A DNA stretch of 64,000 nucleotides from Candidatus Sulfotelmatobacter sp. (lineage in GTDB: Bacteria; Acidobacteriota; Terriglobia; Terriglobales; Acidobacteriaceae), in assembly GCA_017883385.1 (NCBI GenBank), contig JADGNQ010000006.1, positions 1-64,000 of the forward strand, given 5' to 3'. Both the position numbers and the translations under genes were made by a program. The notes under the pieces were generated by a model. It had not been told where the DNA came from. It searched no databases and saw only the letters and a program-made list of their open reading frames with translations. Shown here piece by piece: positions 44,969 through 53,655 of the stretch. Within the stretch, counting starts at the first letter, position 1, and every line of letters starts with the position of its first letter.

Positions 44969-46238
44969 TTTGCTCCTGCTGTGCTTCCTTTTTCTTCTTC
45001 CATTTGCCCGGGCACAGGTGCTTCCTGCCAACGAAATCAATGAACCTGATTTGCGCGCGCTGCAAGAGCGCAACATGGACGATTTGAAGCAACTGGGCGC
45101 CGAGATTCTCGCACTGCCCACCGATTATCCGTTTTTCCTGAGCCGCAAGCTGGACCTCGATGCGACAAAGCAGAAGTGGGCGGACCAGCGCTCCATTCAG
45201 TTCGAACATTACAAAGACAAGGTCGTGCTCAAGATCACGGGGAACTATTTCGCGGCCTACTCCGCCGAGAGAATGAATTCCGACCAGCGCACGCGGCAGA
45301 CATTTCTACAGATCATTCTGCCCATCCTGCAGGCGGCGGTGAGCCACTTTCAGAAGAACGCAAGCGTGCAGGCCTACGCCTTCGAGATTTCCCACCACGT
45401 TCTCGGGAAGGTCGGCGGCGTTGCGGTCGAACGTCCCGAGAACGTGGTTGTGATTATCCCGCAGGCGGCGGCTGTCCGCCTGACCGCCGCAACGAACGAC
45501 ACGGCCCGGCAAGCGGCTCTCATGCAGGGAGAAGTGTTTGTCAACGCCAAGCCGACCACGATCTGGCTCGGCGGCGAAGGTCCGCAACTGGCGCAGGAGA
45601 CTCTTCCGGAAGATCCTTCTACCGCGGCGCAGAAGGCGCCCTCTGCCAGCGCCGAGGTCGTTCCCAGCGTGGAGCAGGATATCGCCAAGCTGCCGAGTCC
45701 GGTGCATGTGCAGACGTTGAAGCCGCCCAAGCCGCCACGCGATACTTCGCCTCAGGCCCTGTCTTCGTTGCAGTCCGCACTCAAGCCAATCCTCGATAGC
45801 ATGGTGAAGGAACTCGATCCTCAGGCGCACTTCGTTTCCTACGCCTCGCCTAGTTTCATCGCGTTCCGAAACGGCGTGTACCTCGAACTTTCAATCAGCA
45901 CCACTCTCGCCGAGGTGCCGGGCACCTCGCGCTACCGCCTCGCTGCGCTGGCTTTCGACGATCACGTCGCGCATCTGATCCGTCCCGTGCTCGGTTATTT
46001 GAAGGACGATTCGCAGTTCGACGGTGTGGGACTCAGCAGCACGCTTCATCTCGCCGCCAAACCCGGCGCCAACGCCAGTTCCCAGGCGGTAGAGTTCTTT
46101 TTCCCATTTGCCGCGCTGCGCTGTTATGAGCGCTACGACTGCACCGGACAGCAGTTGATTGATGCGGGAGCGGTCCTAATCAATGGTGAGCGCGTCGGTC
46201 TCGATCTGCAGATGGCCGAAGGCGGCGCGAACCGCTGA
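44955..46238 (+). CDS. Exported protein of unknown function
   Basis: 427 residues with a signal peptide (RRISLLLLCFLFLLPFARAQ). No family is recognised. It contains one Ala/Pro/Lys linker-like region near 215-280 and two cysteines near the C-terminus (ALRCYERYDCTG). The start overlaps the cytochrome lipoprotein gene by 14 bases, so it is translated with the respiratory operon. It could be an assembly or scaffold factor, which is only a guess. Confidence 0.6.
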   Translation: MRRISLLLLCFLFLLPFARAQVLPANEINEPDLRALQERNMDDLKQLGAEILALPTDYPFFLSRKLDLDATKQKWADQRSIQFEHYKDKVVLKITGNYFAAYSAERMNSDQRTRQTFLQIILPILQAAVSHFQKNASVQAYAFEISHHVLGKVGGVAVERPENVVVIIPQAAAVRLTAATNDTARQAALMQGEVFVNAKPTTIWLGGEGPQLAQETLPEDPSTAAQKAPSASAEVVPSVEQDIAKLPSPVHVQTLKPPKPPRDTSPQALSSLQSALKPILDSMVKELDPQAHFVSYASPSFIAFRNGVYLELSISTTLAEVPGTSRYRLAALAFDDHVAHLIRPVLGYLKDDSQFDGVGLSSTLHLAAKPGANASSQAVEFFFPFAALRCYERYDCTGQQLIDAGAVLINGERVGLDLQMAEGGANR

Positions 46239-46278
46239 CGCGCCAGCTTCACTCATCGGTTTGCGATTGCTGTAAGTT

Positions 46279-46383
46279 CACGTAGGGGCGGACGCATTCG
46301 TCCGCCCCGCGGCCATGTGTATCGGGCCGCCCCCTGTCACCCTGCATTGGGAACCGGCGGACGAATGCGTCCTCGGCTACGTG
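46279..46383. repeat. Large imperfect palindrome between convergent genes
   Basis: CACGTAG (46279-46285) and CTACGTG (46377-46383) flank GGCGGACGCATTCGTCCGCC on the left and GGCGGACGAATGCGTCC on the right. The left inner part is itself a hairpin, and the two sides are inverted relative to each other. It fills the gap between the convergent unknown exported and DUF3179 genes. It may be a bidirectional terminator or a mobile hairpin repeat. Confidence 0.6.
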
Positions 46384-46396
46384 AGCGGGCTGACGG

Positions 46397-47854
46397 CTAG
46401 TGTTTGTAGATGGTCGTGTCGGGGTGGTAGTTGCGCCAGTCGAACCAGTAGTCTTTCAATGCGGGGATGCGATCGAGGCACTTGCCTTGGGCTGGTCCGG
46501 AGATGGCGCAGCCTTGAAAATTCCACTCGCTGGCGGTTGCGGTGTCGAGCAAGATCCAGGGTTTGGGGGGCGCGGGAGGCGCGGGTTTGGTGGCGGACGA
46601 AGCGTCCGCCTTGGCGTCAGAGGCTTTTGTGCCCGGCGCTTTCGTTTCGGCCGGAGCTGCGGGCTTCGTCGCCGAGGGTGTGTCGGGCTTGGTCGCGGCC
46701 GGCGTTGCGGTCTTTGGTTCAGTCTTGGCCTCGGCCTTCACTTCGGTATTGCTCTGGGCCTTGGTTTCGCCCTTCGTCTCCGTCTTGCTCTCTGTTGCGG
46801 TCTCGCCCTCTGGGTCCGCTTTCAGGAAGAACTCGGCGTCTTTTCCGTCGATGCGGCTGACGAATACGCGGAAGGATTTGCCATCGGGGCCGACTGCTAC
46901 CAGCAGCGGCGTGCCGTTCACGTGGTCGACTACCGGGGATTGCTTCACCAGCGTATCCCAGGGATAAGCTCGGCCTGGGCCCGCCATCTCCAGTCCGACA
47001 ACCACGTCACGAGACTTGAGTGCGGTTCCCGGAAAGCTGATGACCACGGGATACTTCGCCACTTCGGGCTCCCACTTGGGATCGTATTCCTTCACATACT
47101 TCGGCACCGGAGCCAGCACCTTGCCGTCGGAGAATTCTGACTTCCACTCGCCGTAGGTTAACTCGTCGCTCAGCACCAGTTCGAGCGACGTACCCTTCAG
47201 CGGACCGGAGATTGCCTTGCCCGTGATCTGCTGCCACCACGTGCAAGTTTCCTTGTCGCGCATGAGGAAGTTCTGGTTGTTGATGCCGGCAAGATAAAAA
47301 TGCAATGTTCTGCCGTTCACCGTGCGTGTCCACACCAGACCGGTGTGACAGAGCGTTCAATACGTAGCCACGATGGGAACGCCCCCGACAACGTCGTTGA
47401 CCATGTGGTGATAGGCCATCTGACTGATGGGATAGGCGCGGGCATCGTCGCCGAAGCGGACGGCGAGAATCATCTCACTCGGATCGAGCTTGCTCGTAGC
47501 GGCGGATTCGAAGCGGATATCGTCGACGGGGTGAAACATCCACTCAAAATAGTTCAGGCGAGCCATGACGGTGGAGAACGTGACCACAACCATCACGAGG
47601 ACGAGGATGGTGCGGCGCCACCAGTTGGAGCGTCTCCAGACAAGGATCGCGAAGGTGAGGGCGAGGAAGGCGGCGATGAGCGTGCCCCACGGTGCGCGGT
47701 GGCGGAGAGCCATCGCCAGTGCAAGGCCGGGGGCGCTTTGATGCGTGAAGGGACGAATGATGTAGCCGGGGATGAAGAAGAGGGCGATCGCCGTAGCGGC
47801 AGCGGCTGCGAAGAGGAGCCATGGCGTGCGGGTTGAAGAAGAGGGCATAGACAT
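46397..47854 (-). CDS. DUF3179-type membrane protein with in-frame TGA (candidate selenoprotein)
   Basis: Reads as one 485-codon frame if TGA at 47357-47359 (codon 166) is decoded. The N-terminus has about three hydrophobic segments. Before the TGA is RAYPISQMAYHHMVND then VVGGVPIVATY; after it come TLCHTGLVW and FLMRDKETCTWWQQITGKAI. From memory, DUF3179 proteins have a conserved Tyr-Cys-x-x-Cys here, so TGA stands in place of the first Cys. Both sides are in frame with no other stop. The C-terminus is a Lys/Ala/Pro/Thr-rich linker and a short Trp-rich tail. Either Sec insertion, a recent nonsense mutation or a base-call error. ATG 47854 (or 47848) has no clear ribosome site. Confidence 0.65.
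47327..47350 (-). promoter_or_regulatory. Candidate bacterial SECIS hairpin
   Basis: Directly after the in-frame TGA the transcript has TGTCACACC, loop GGTCT, then GGTGT-G-GACA: 9 bp with one bulged G. Fifteen bases separate the TGA from the loop. The GGUCU loop equals that of E. coli fdhF, where the spacing is 18 (recalled). The bulge is on the other arm from fdhF, so support is partial. Confidence 0.55.
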
Positions 47855-47971
47855 GAAATGGACTGAACCCTTTCGCTGACGTCGACGGCGCGGAGGATTG
47901 TACCGAATTCAACACGCTAGGGAGATAGCTGTTAAATACTAGCGGTCTAGCTCAGCCGCCGAGGTGCGCTC

Positions 47972-48003
47972 GTCCGACAGCCGAGGGCGGCTGTCGCCAC
48001 ATA
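47972..48003. repeat. Hairpin repeat CGACAGCCG-AGGG-CGGCTGTCG (copy 1)
   Basis: A 9-bp perfect stem with a 4-base loop, followed by CCACATA. A near copy (GGACAGCCG-AAGG-CGGCTGTCC-CCACAT) is at 60531-60560. Both are intergenic at or near gene 3' ends or upstream gaps. Confidence 0.65.
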
Positions 48004-48012
48004 AGATCTATG

Positions 48013-48050
48013 CAAAAGAAAACCCCGGGTCCGCTTTGGCGGAACCGGGG
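48013..48050 (-). terminator. Intrinsic terminator of the minor-pilin operon
   Basis: Just past the PilX-like stop on the minus strand, CCCCGGTTCCGC pairs with GCGGACCCGGGG (one G-U) around a 4-base loop, followed by TTTTCTTTTG. It ends the pilin operon before the DUF3179 gene. Confidence 0.85.
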
Positions 48051-48070
48051 CAGCTAATCGTACCAACGCA

Positions 48071-50995
48071 TTACTGCGGTGTGAAGTTCTGGTGGTAGCT
48101 CAGGTTGACGACGTCCTGGAACTCCGGCGTGGCTGGCGGCAGGTTGGCCGGGTTCAGGAACAGCACGTCAAAGAAGTAGTTACGAGTCGGCGGGTTGTAC
48201 ACCGTAGCGCAGCATTTGAACGTGCCGGTGGCATACTCAGAGTAATACATGCTGACCAGCGACCCGTCGTAATGTAGCGTACTGTCCCAATTCTCCAGGT
48301 ACCGCAGGAAGTTGTGCAATCCTCCGTCGGTTCCGAAGTCCTGGCTGACGTTGGCCCAGGTCGGTATGGGGAACGGGACGTTCTTTCCGCCAGAAACCGC
48401 CATGCGGTAATACGCGTCCGCGCCGGCACTGCGGCTGACGGGGTCGGTTGGGAACATCAGACTGCCCATATCACTCCAAGAGTTGGAGAGAACCGTGACC
48501 GAGTCGGCGATGATGGACGCCGCCGAATGGGGAGCATGAGTGGGGGTTGCGGCATTCGCGGTTCCCCAGAACGGATCGGAGGCACTGGTGTTGTAGTTGC
48601 CCTGAACGTACACGGGGTTCTCGGAAGTGATGGTGAACCCGCCGCACCCAGTGGGGTTGGCCGCATTCTGCACGCATAAGCTGGCGGGCGGCATAACCGG
48701 CAGGAAGCTCTGCTGCAGGGCGTTCATGCCGCCATCCACGAGCTTCAACACGTGGCGAGCTCCGCTCACAGGATTGGCCATGCCCTTCTGATCGAAGTTG
48801 CCGGTAAGGAGCGCGCCGGTTGCGGTGTCATAGCTGGCGCAGTCCACGGAATTGGCCGTGCCCTGGTTGGCGACGGTAATCCGCTTGTACGGATTCAGCG
48901 GAACCGTGTTGGTGTTGATCCCGAATCCGTATCCGATGTTCTTCTCGCCCCAGTTGTCGAGGAAACCGTTCTGATCGACATCCTCCGGAGAGTAGCCGTA
49001 GTAGGTCGCGCCTTCCATGACTCCATCCGTGTTGGTGGAGGTCAGGGCTTGGGTTCGGTTCACCACGTCCTCGATCCCGGATTCTCCATTGATCACGCCG
49101 ATGGCAGTCTGGCCGCCGTTCGACGGATTGGGCGACGGCAACATGCCGCGGTGATCGGAGAAGTAGAGAACGTAGCCGTTGAAGTTGGTGTAGTTCACGT
49201 TGATGCCGGCGTTGGTGTTGCCCGTGATGTGGGGCTGACCTGCGACGCCAGCGGGGTTCAGCCACCGGGCGAGGTTGCCCACATCGAGTTCAACGGCATT
49301 CATGATGCCGTTGACCGAGCAGGAAGAATAGGTCTTGGTCCCGCTGGTAGTGTTCGCTAAGGCGTTGTCGCGCATCTCGCCTTCGCGCGCATCGTAGAAG
49401 TTGATGGGATAGAAATTGCCCTGTGTTCCTGCGTTATGGGCAGAGCCCGGCACCTGCGGTACCCCAGGCGCTGGGCGAAGCTGCTGCAGGATCAGAATCG
49501 CGTTGGGATCAATGGCATTCGAACCCGGAGTTAAGGGCGGGTTGTTAAAGATGCGACTGAAGCCCAGTTTCAACCAGTCTCTGGTGACGCCCACACACGG
49601 CGTGGGCGGCGCTCCGTTGCAGTATTCCACCCGGATCCAGGGGCCGGTCATGTTGGCGGGGGTAGCGGGCTGGTTGGTAAGCTCGCCGATCAGCGGGAAC
49701 AGGGTTCCGGCGGCCCAACCCAAAGGACCTGCGTCACGGTTCGGACTCACCCAACCCTTGGTGCCCACGTTGCCGAATCCAGCGAACTCGGTTCCGCCCG
49801 CGGTCAGCGTGACCTGTCCGTTTTGGAATGGATCGTTGCCGGGACTGCTGAAACCGGGCGCATTGGGAAACTGGACGTCGTCTGCGTCGGTGCCCGCGCG
49901 CTCAGGGTGAAGATCGGCTTGCTTGTCGGCGAGGAGGATGCGGATTTGTGCCTTGTTGTACAAGCGCGCACTTCCCAGTGCGCTCGAAGGCGATTCGGTC
50001 TGGGGTTTGCGGATAATCGCAATCGGGTCGGTGCAAGGGGGCGGGTTGCTGGTGCAGCTATTGGACACAAACGGCAACTGCATGTTCTTGGCGCCGGTAA
50101 GTGAATTGGTTACGAAACCATTGAGAGTGCCCGAAGAAAGACTGGGGAAATTGACGTTGGCTGCGCCGCCGACGCTGGGATAGCCGCCGCTCCAGCTGGC
50201 ATCGCCGGGCACCGTGCCAGCGCCGGGAAGGGCGACACAGTTCGCTCCCACTGGGGGGAACGTATTCAGGGGGCATCCGGAAGAGGCTTTGGGAACGTAG
50301 ACTGTCCCGCCGTATCCAGCGCTGGTCGCGTGGCCATTTTCGAGCTGATCCATGACGATCTGCTGGAAGGCTGAGATCTTGTCGTTGAACACCAGGTCGC
50401 CGCCCGCGGCGAGGAAGAGATTCTGGTTGGTGTGCACGCGGCCGCCAAAGCTGAAGTCGGGGCCGGCGAAATAGCTGCAGTCATAACCGCAGAACACGCC
50501 AAACTGAAACACCGGGATCAGGGCGACTTCGACACTGCGGGTGATGTTGGACGAAGCGCCCGCCGGACGGGTAGCGATGACCTGCAGGGTCATGGGAATG
50601 ATTTCGGCGTAGAGTCCCTGATTCGAACCGGAGCTGACGGTGTTATAGCTGCTCTTGGGAGTAATCCCGTCTGGCATCAAGGGCATGTTGATGGTCTCGG
50701 TGTAAGTCATGCTGCCGACCATAGCCGAGGTGGGCGGATTGGTGGTCAGGGCTTGAATCTGTGGATTCTTGGGAACCTGATACTGTTGATAGAGTGCGGC
50801 CAAGTCAGAGGTAAGTTTTTCCATGCCGGACTCGGCGCCGTAGTAGGCCAGATTGGCCTCCAGGTCATTGCCGCCCATTTTGGATTCGTTGGTGACCAGG
50901 AAGAGAAGGCCCGCCGCTACGCCCGACAGCAGCACCAGAATGAGAAGCGCCGCGATCAGTGTGAATCCTCGTGAGTTGTTTTTTCCCTGTGCCAT
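48071..50995 (-). CDS. Very large PilX-like minor pilin
   Basis: 974 residues, far longer than usual PilX (about 170-200). A short basic leader is followed by the prepilin motif GFTLIAALLILVLLSGVAAG, cleavable after Gly but lacking Glu at +5. A long Gly/Asn/Pro/Ser-rich secreted region follows, with paired cysteines (CTSNPPPC, CSVNG). ATG 50995 begins MAQGKNNSRGF, with GGAG upstream. The last gene of a minor-pilin operon; the long part may be a tip adhesin or PilY-like role fused to a pilin. Confidence 0.75.
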   Translation of the reverse strand: MAQGKNNSRGFTLIAALLILVLLSGVAAGLLFLVTNESKMGGNDLEANLAYYGAESGMEKLTSDLAALYQQYQVPKNPQIQALTTNPPTSAMVGSMTYTETINMPLMPDGITPKSSYNTVSSGSNQGLYAEIIPMTLQVIATRPAGASSNITRSVEVALIPVFQFGVFCGYDCSYFAGPDFSFGGRVHTNQNLFLAAGGDLVFNDKISAFQQIVMDQLENGHATSAGYGGTVYVPKASSGCPLNTFPPVGANCVALPGAGTVPGDASWSGGYPSVGGAANVNFPSLSSGTLNGFVTNSLTGAKNMQLPFVSNSCTSNPPPCTDPIAIIRKPQTESPSSALGSARLYNKAQIRILLADKQADLHPERAGTDADDVQFPNAPGFSSPGNDPFQNGQVTLTAGGTEFAGFGNVGTKGWVSPNRDAGPLGWAAGTLFPLIGELTNQPATPANMTGPWIRVEYCNGAPPTPCVGVTRDWLKLGFSRIFNNPPLTPGSNAIDPNAILILQQLRPAPGVPQVPGSAHNAGTQGNFYPINFYDAREGEMRDNALANTTSGTKTYSSCSVNGIMNAVELDVGNLARWLNPAGVAGQPHITGNTNAGINVNYTNFNGYVLYFSDHRGMLPSPNPSNGGQTAIGVINGESGIEDVVNRTQALTSTNTDGVMEGATYYGYSPEDVDQNGFLDNWGEKNIGYGFGINTNTVPLNPYKRITVANQGTANSVDCASYDTATGALLTGNFDQKGMANPVSGARHVLKLVDGGMNALQQSFLPVMPPASLCVQNAANPTGCGGFTITSENPVYVQGNYNTSASDPFWGTANAATPTHAPHSAASIIADSVTVLSNSWSDMGSLMFPTDPVSRSAGADAYYRMAVSGGKNVPFPIPTWANVSQDFGTDGGLHNFLRYLENWDSTLHYDGSLVSMYYSEYATGTFKCCATVYNPPTRNYFFDVLFLNPANLPPATPEFQDVVNLSYHQNFTPQ

Positions 50996-51025
50996 AGATA
51001 GTAGGTCTCCTGCCCCCAAAAATCG

Positions 51026-52171
51026 TTACTTGTAACTGTCGCGAAACGACATGTTGCGTGCGCTGACGGAAGTCGCCAGATACATGTTCTGGGACTTGTT
51101 GCCGTAGGTGATGATGCTTTGCCCCATGACAGAAATGTTGATCTTCTGAATTAAATTTGGCGATTCGCCCACAGCAAGGGGGTTGGGCTGGTTGGCGTCG
51201 AGCGCGTTGGTGGTCGAGTTATAGGTGTCGAAGGCGAATTGCAGATTGATGATGTCATCGGCCACCGGTACCGGAGCGAGCCCATTGACCTGGCGCATCA
51301 GGCGCGGCGATTGTCCGGCGCCGGGTACGGTCAGGTAGTAGGTGACAGCATATAGGCGGTAAGCGGTGCCCTGCGTGGTCTGTGGAACCGTGACCGGAAC
51401 CGGGAAGGGATAGCCTGCGCCGCCGCTAGCCGCGTAGACGTTGTTGGTGTGGGTTGCCCCGCTCCAGTTGATGTTGAGTGGGTCCAGATTCGCGAAAGCG
51501 ATCGAGGTCGCGGTGACATTGGTCGCTTCGCCTACCGCGACAACACCATTGATGCCATTGATAAGAATCAAGTCTCCCGCCTGGATGCCGCCGGCAGCAG
51601 TGGGGAGCGGAGGCGCGGGCGTGTAGGCCGCATTCGGCGTCAGGTTAATCAGTGTTCCGTTGGGAGCACTGGGGAACGTGACGTTGTACTCGAACAGAGG
51701 AAAGTTGTAGTCGCAATAAATCAGGGTGACGCTGTCGTTGATCGCCGGCGCGGGTGCGGCGGGGATAGCGGCGGCGCCTTCCACTCCGTTGGTGTACCCG
51801 GGAATGATCCCGTACATGTAGTTGGCGGCGTAGGTGTGGTTCGGCACATGACAGGTGAGGGTCTGGTCACAGCCAAACTTGGCGGCCGTGGCTCCGCCTC
51901 CGAGGGGCAACTGGAGCCCTCCCGAAGGCAGTCCAGCGCCAGCCATGCTGACGTCTTTCACGATCAGATCAATGGCGGCGCGCATGTTCTGCTGGGTTTC
52001 GGCGCGCTGCGTGACCAGCATGGTGGAGTTCATGCCAGTCTTGAACAGGCTGGCCATGGCCGCCATCACAATCAGGGCGACCGCCATGGAAACCATGAGC
52101 TCCACCAGCGTGAAGCCGCGTTCCGTTTTTTGTTTTGGCATCTTCATGTTTTCCATCGCTATGCTTTCCAT
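51026..52171 (-). CDS. PilW-like minor pilin
   Basis: 381 residues. The type-IV prepilin signal is KTERGFTLVELMVSMAVALIVMAA, with Glu at +5. The rest is a beta-rich globular region with several cysteines (CDQTLTC, CDYNF). In-frame ATGs at 52171, 52156 and 52147 are all possible starts. It lies between PilV- and PilX-like genes, the usual order for minor pilins that prime pilus assembly. Confidence 0.82.
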   Translation of the reverse strand: MESIAMENMKMPKQKTERGFTLVELMVSMAVALIVMAAMASLFKTGMNSTMLVTQRAETQQNMRAAIDLIVKDVSMAGAGLPSGGLQLPLGGGATAAKFGCDQTLTCHVPNHTYAANYMYGIIPGYTNGVEGAAAIPAAPAPAINDSVTLIYCDYNFPLFEYNVTFPSAPNGTLINLTPNAAYTPAPPLPTAAGGIQAGDLILINGINGVVAVGEATNVTATSIAFANLDPLNINWSGATHTNNVYAASGGAGYPFPVPVTVPQTTQGTAYRLYAVTYYLTVPGAGQSPRLMRQVNGLAPVPVADDIINLQFAFDTYNSTTNALDANQPNPLAVGESPNLIQKINISVMGQSIITYGNKSQNMYLATSVSARNMSFRDSYK

Positions 52172-52179
52172 ACCGGCCT

Positions 52180-52782
52180 TTAGTTGAAGTTCGAAATCAG
52201 TGCGTTCACCGTGTACGTGTGCGGAACCGATGATCCGCCGGTCATGTAACTGACGGTCACGGTAAGCTGTTTGAGATTGGGGTTCGTCGTGACGCCGTCG
52301 GCGTCCAGAACCTTGGAGATCTGAATCTGGCGTGTGAAGTTGGCCAGGCTCATGGCCTTGTCATCGGGGGTGCCCAGGATGCCGTCAGGGCCGGGCAGGA
52401 CCAGACACTCCGGTCCTGCCGGGCACGGTACATGAGCGGGGTAGCTAACGTCATCGGCAGTGTTGACCAGTCCGTCGGGCCCGGCAAAGAGAAGCTGCGT
52501 GGCGCCAGTGGTGAAAATTCCACCGCTGCTGATATTCGCGATCTGGTCGAAAGTGACTTGCTGCGCGTTGCGCGCGGTATAAATGCTCTCCATCGCTTCC
52601 AGCGTCTTCTGGCGCGCGATGAGGTTCTCCTGAGCATTGTTGGTTGCGCCGACGGCGGTGGCAAAAGCGGCGATCAGGGTAACGATGCCGATGCTCATGA
52701 TCGCGATCGCAATCATGGTTTCAATGATGGTGAACCCGCTCTGCGGCGATTGCACTTTGCGTTGCGTCATTGTTGTACCCAT
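52180..52782 (-). CDS. PilV-like minor pilin
   Basis: 200 residues with the prepilin motif SGFTIIETMIAIAIMSIGIVTLIAA, shown here as GFTIIETMIAIAI then MSIGIV; Glu at +5 is intact. A short globular tail follows. The start overlaps the upstream FimT-like stop by 16 bases, and eight bases separate it from the PilW gene, so it is translationally linked. Confidence 0.83.
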   Translation of the reverse strand: MGTTMTQRKVQSPQSGFTIIETMIAIAIMSIGIVTLIAAFATAVGATNNAQENLIARQKTLEAMESIYTARNAQQVTFDQIANISSGGIFTTGATQLLFAGPDGLVNTADDVSYPAHVPCPAGPECLVLPGPDGILGTPDDKAMSLANFTRQIQISKVLDADGVTTNPNLKQLTVTVSYMTGGSSVPHTYTVNALISNFN

Positions 52783-53387
52783 GTGTTAACTCCACCCTGT
52801 TTGTAGAGTCTCCAACCGCGAACTCTGCCGGTTGTGCCCCAGATGTTGATGGCCCGCGAGCTGTACACATCTCCGGGACGGGTGAGGTAGACGACCCCGT
52901 TGTTGTAGTTGCCAGGGTTGCCGGCGTCGTCTTGAGCGGACCCGTCTGGGTAGAAAACTATGCAAGGGTTGCCAGCCTCGACGACCGCGCAGGCGTTAAA
53001 GCCGATAGGGGCCGCACCGGTGCCGAACCCATCCGGTCCGGGGTTCGGAAAACCCGCCTGCACTGCGAACTGAATGTCCTGCGGCAACGTGTAGGTGGCT
53101 ACCGTGACCGGAGCAGGCGACACGGCCGGCGGCGGAACGTAGCCCCAGTACTGCACTGTAATCGTTGCGGGCGCGGTGAATACGAGGATGTAGCGTTTGT
53201 TCTTGATGATGGACTGGTTTCTGTAATTGCGGATCACCGAAACGGTGAGGTCATAGGCCTGGTCCACATGGTTCTGTTTGAACAAAGGCATGAGGGACAT
53301 GAAGGTCACACCGGCCATGGTCATACCGATGGCGATGACGATCAGCAATTCCAGCAACGAGAAACCGCGATTTTTGCTCGATGTCAT
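52767..53387 (-). CDS. FimT/GspH-like minor pilin
   Basis: 206 residues from ATG 53387, which follows AAAGAG. The prepilin motif is NRGFSLLELLIVIAIGMTMAG, given as GFSLLELLIVIAI; Glu +5 present. The globular part resembles GspH/FimT, with VSVIRNYRNQSIIKNKRYILVF. The longer frame to 53573 has no pilin-like leader and is rejected. First gene of the minor-pilin operon, preceded by a 268-base gap. Confidence 0.8.
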   Translation of the reverse strand: MTSSKNRGFSLLELLIVIAIGMTMAGVTFMSLMPLFKQNHVDQAYDLTVSVIRNYRNQSIIKNKRYILVFTAPATITVQYWGYVPPPAVSPAPVTVATYTLPQDIQFAVQAGFPNPGPDGFGTGAAPIGFNACAVVEAGNPCIVFYPDGSAQDDAGNPGNYNNGVVYLTRPGDVYSSRAINIWGTTGRVRGWRLYKQGGVNTWVQQ

Positions 53388-53617
53388 AAATCTCTTTCGG
53401 GGAGGAGCGACTCTGTCCAACACGCCGTTAACTCCGTTGAGCCCGCGTCTCGAATCCGGGGAGGACCATTCCGCATCCCCGCTGGCAGACAACAGAGCGG
53501 GCGCGCGACCTTTCATCGCGTCATGGTCCATCCTAGGAACGTGTGGAGATGGCGTCAAAGCACGACAGTCCAATACCGGGGCGTTGGCCTTCTGGTGTGC
53601 GGGTGGTTACTCATGTC

Positions 53618-53638
53618 ACTGACTGATAGCAAGTCAGT
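53618..53638 (+). promoter_or_regulatory. Perfect inverted repeat before the PilZ-receiver gene
   Basis: ACTGACT, 7-base loop, AGTCAGT lies just before GGGGAGGG (about 53642-53649) and TTG 53656. It could be an operator or an RNA hairpin near the ribosome site. It also sits in the gap divergent from the pilin operon (53388-53655), where no gene is otherwise seen. Confidence 0.4.
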
Positions 53639-53655
53639 TAAGGGGAGGGAAGACC

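Noticed and set aside
46400-47140. Plus-strand frame of 246 codons
   Set aside because: Antisense to the DUF3179 gene; Gly/Arg-rich artefact of the Ala/Lys/Pro/Thr linker.
48752-49360. Plus-strand frame of 202 codons
   Set aside because: Antisense to the PilX-like gene, whose prepilin leader and operon position are clear.
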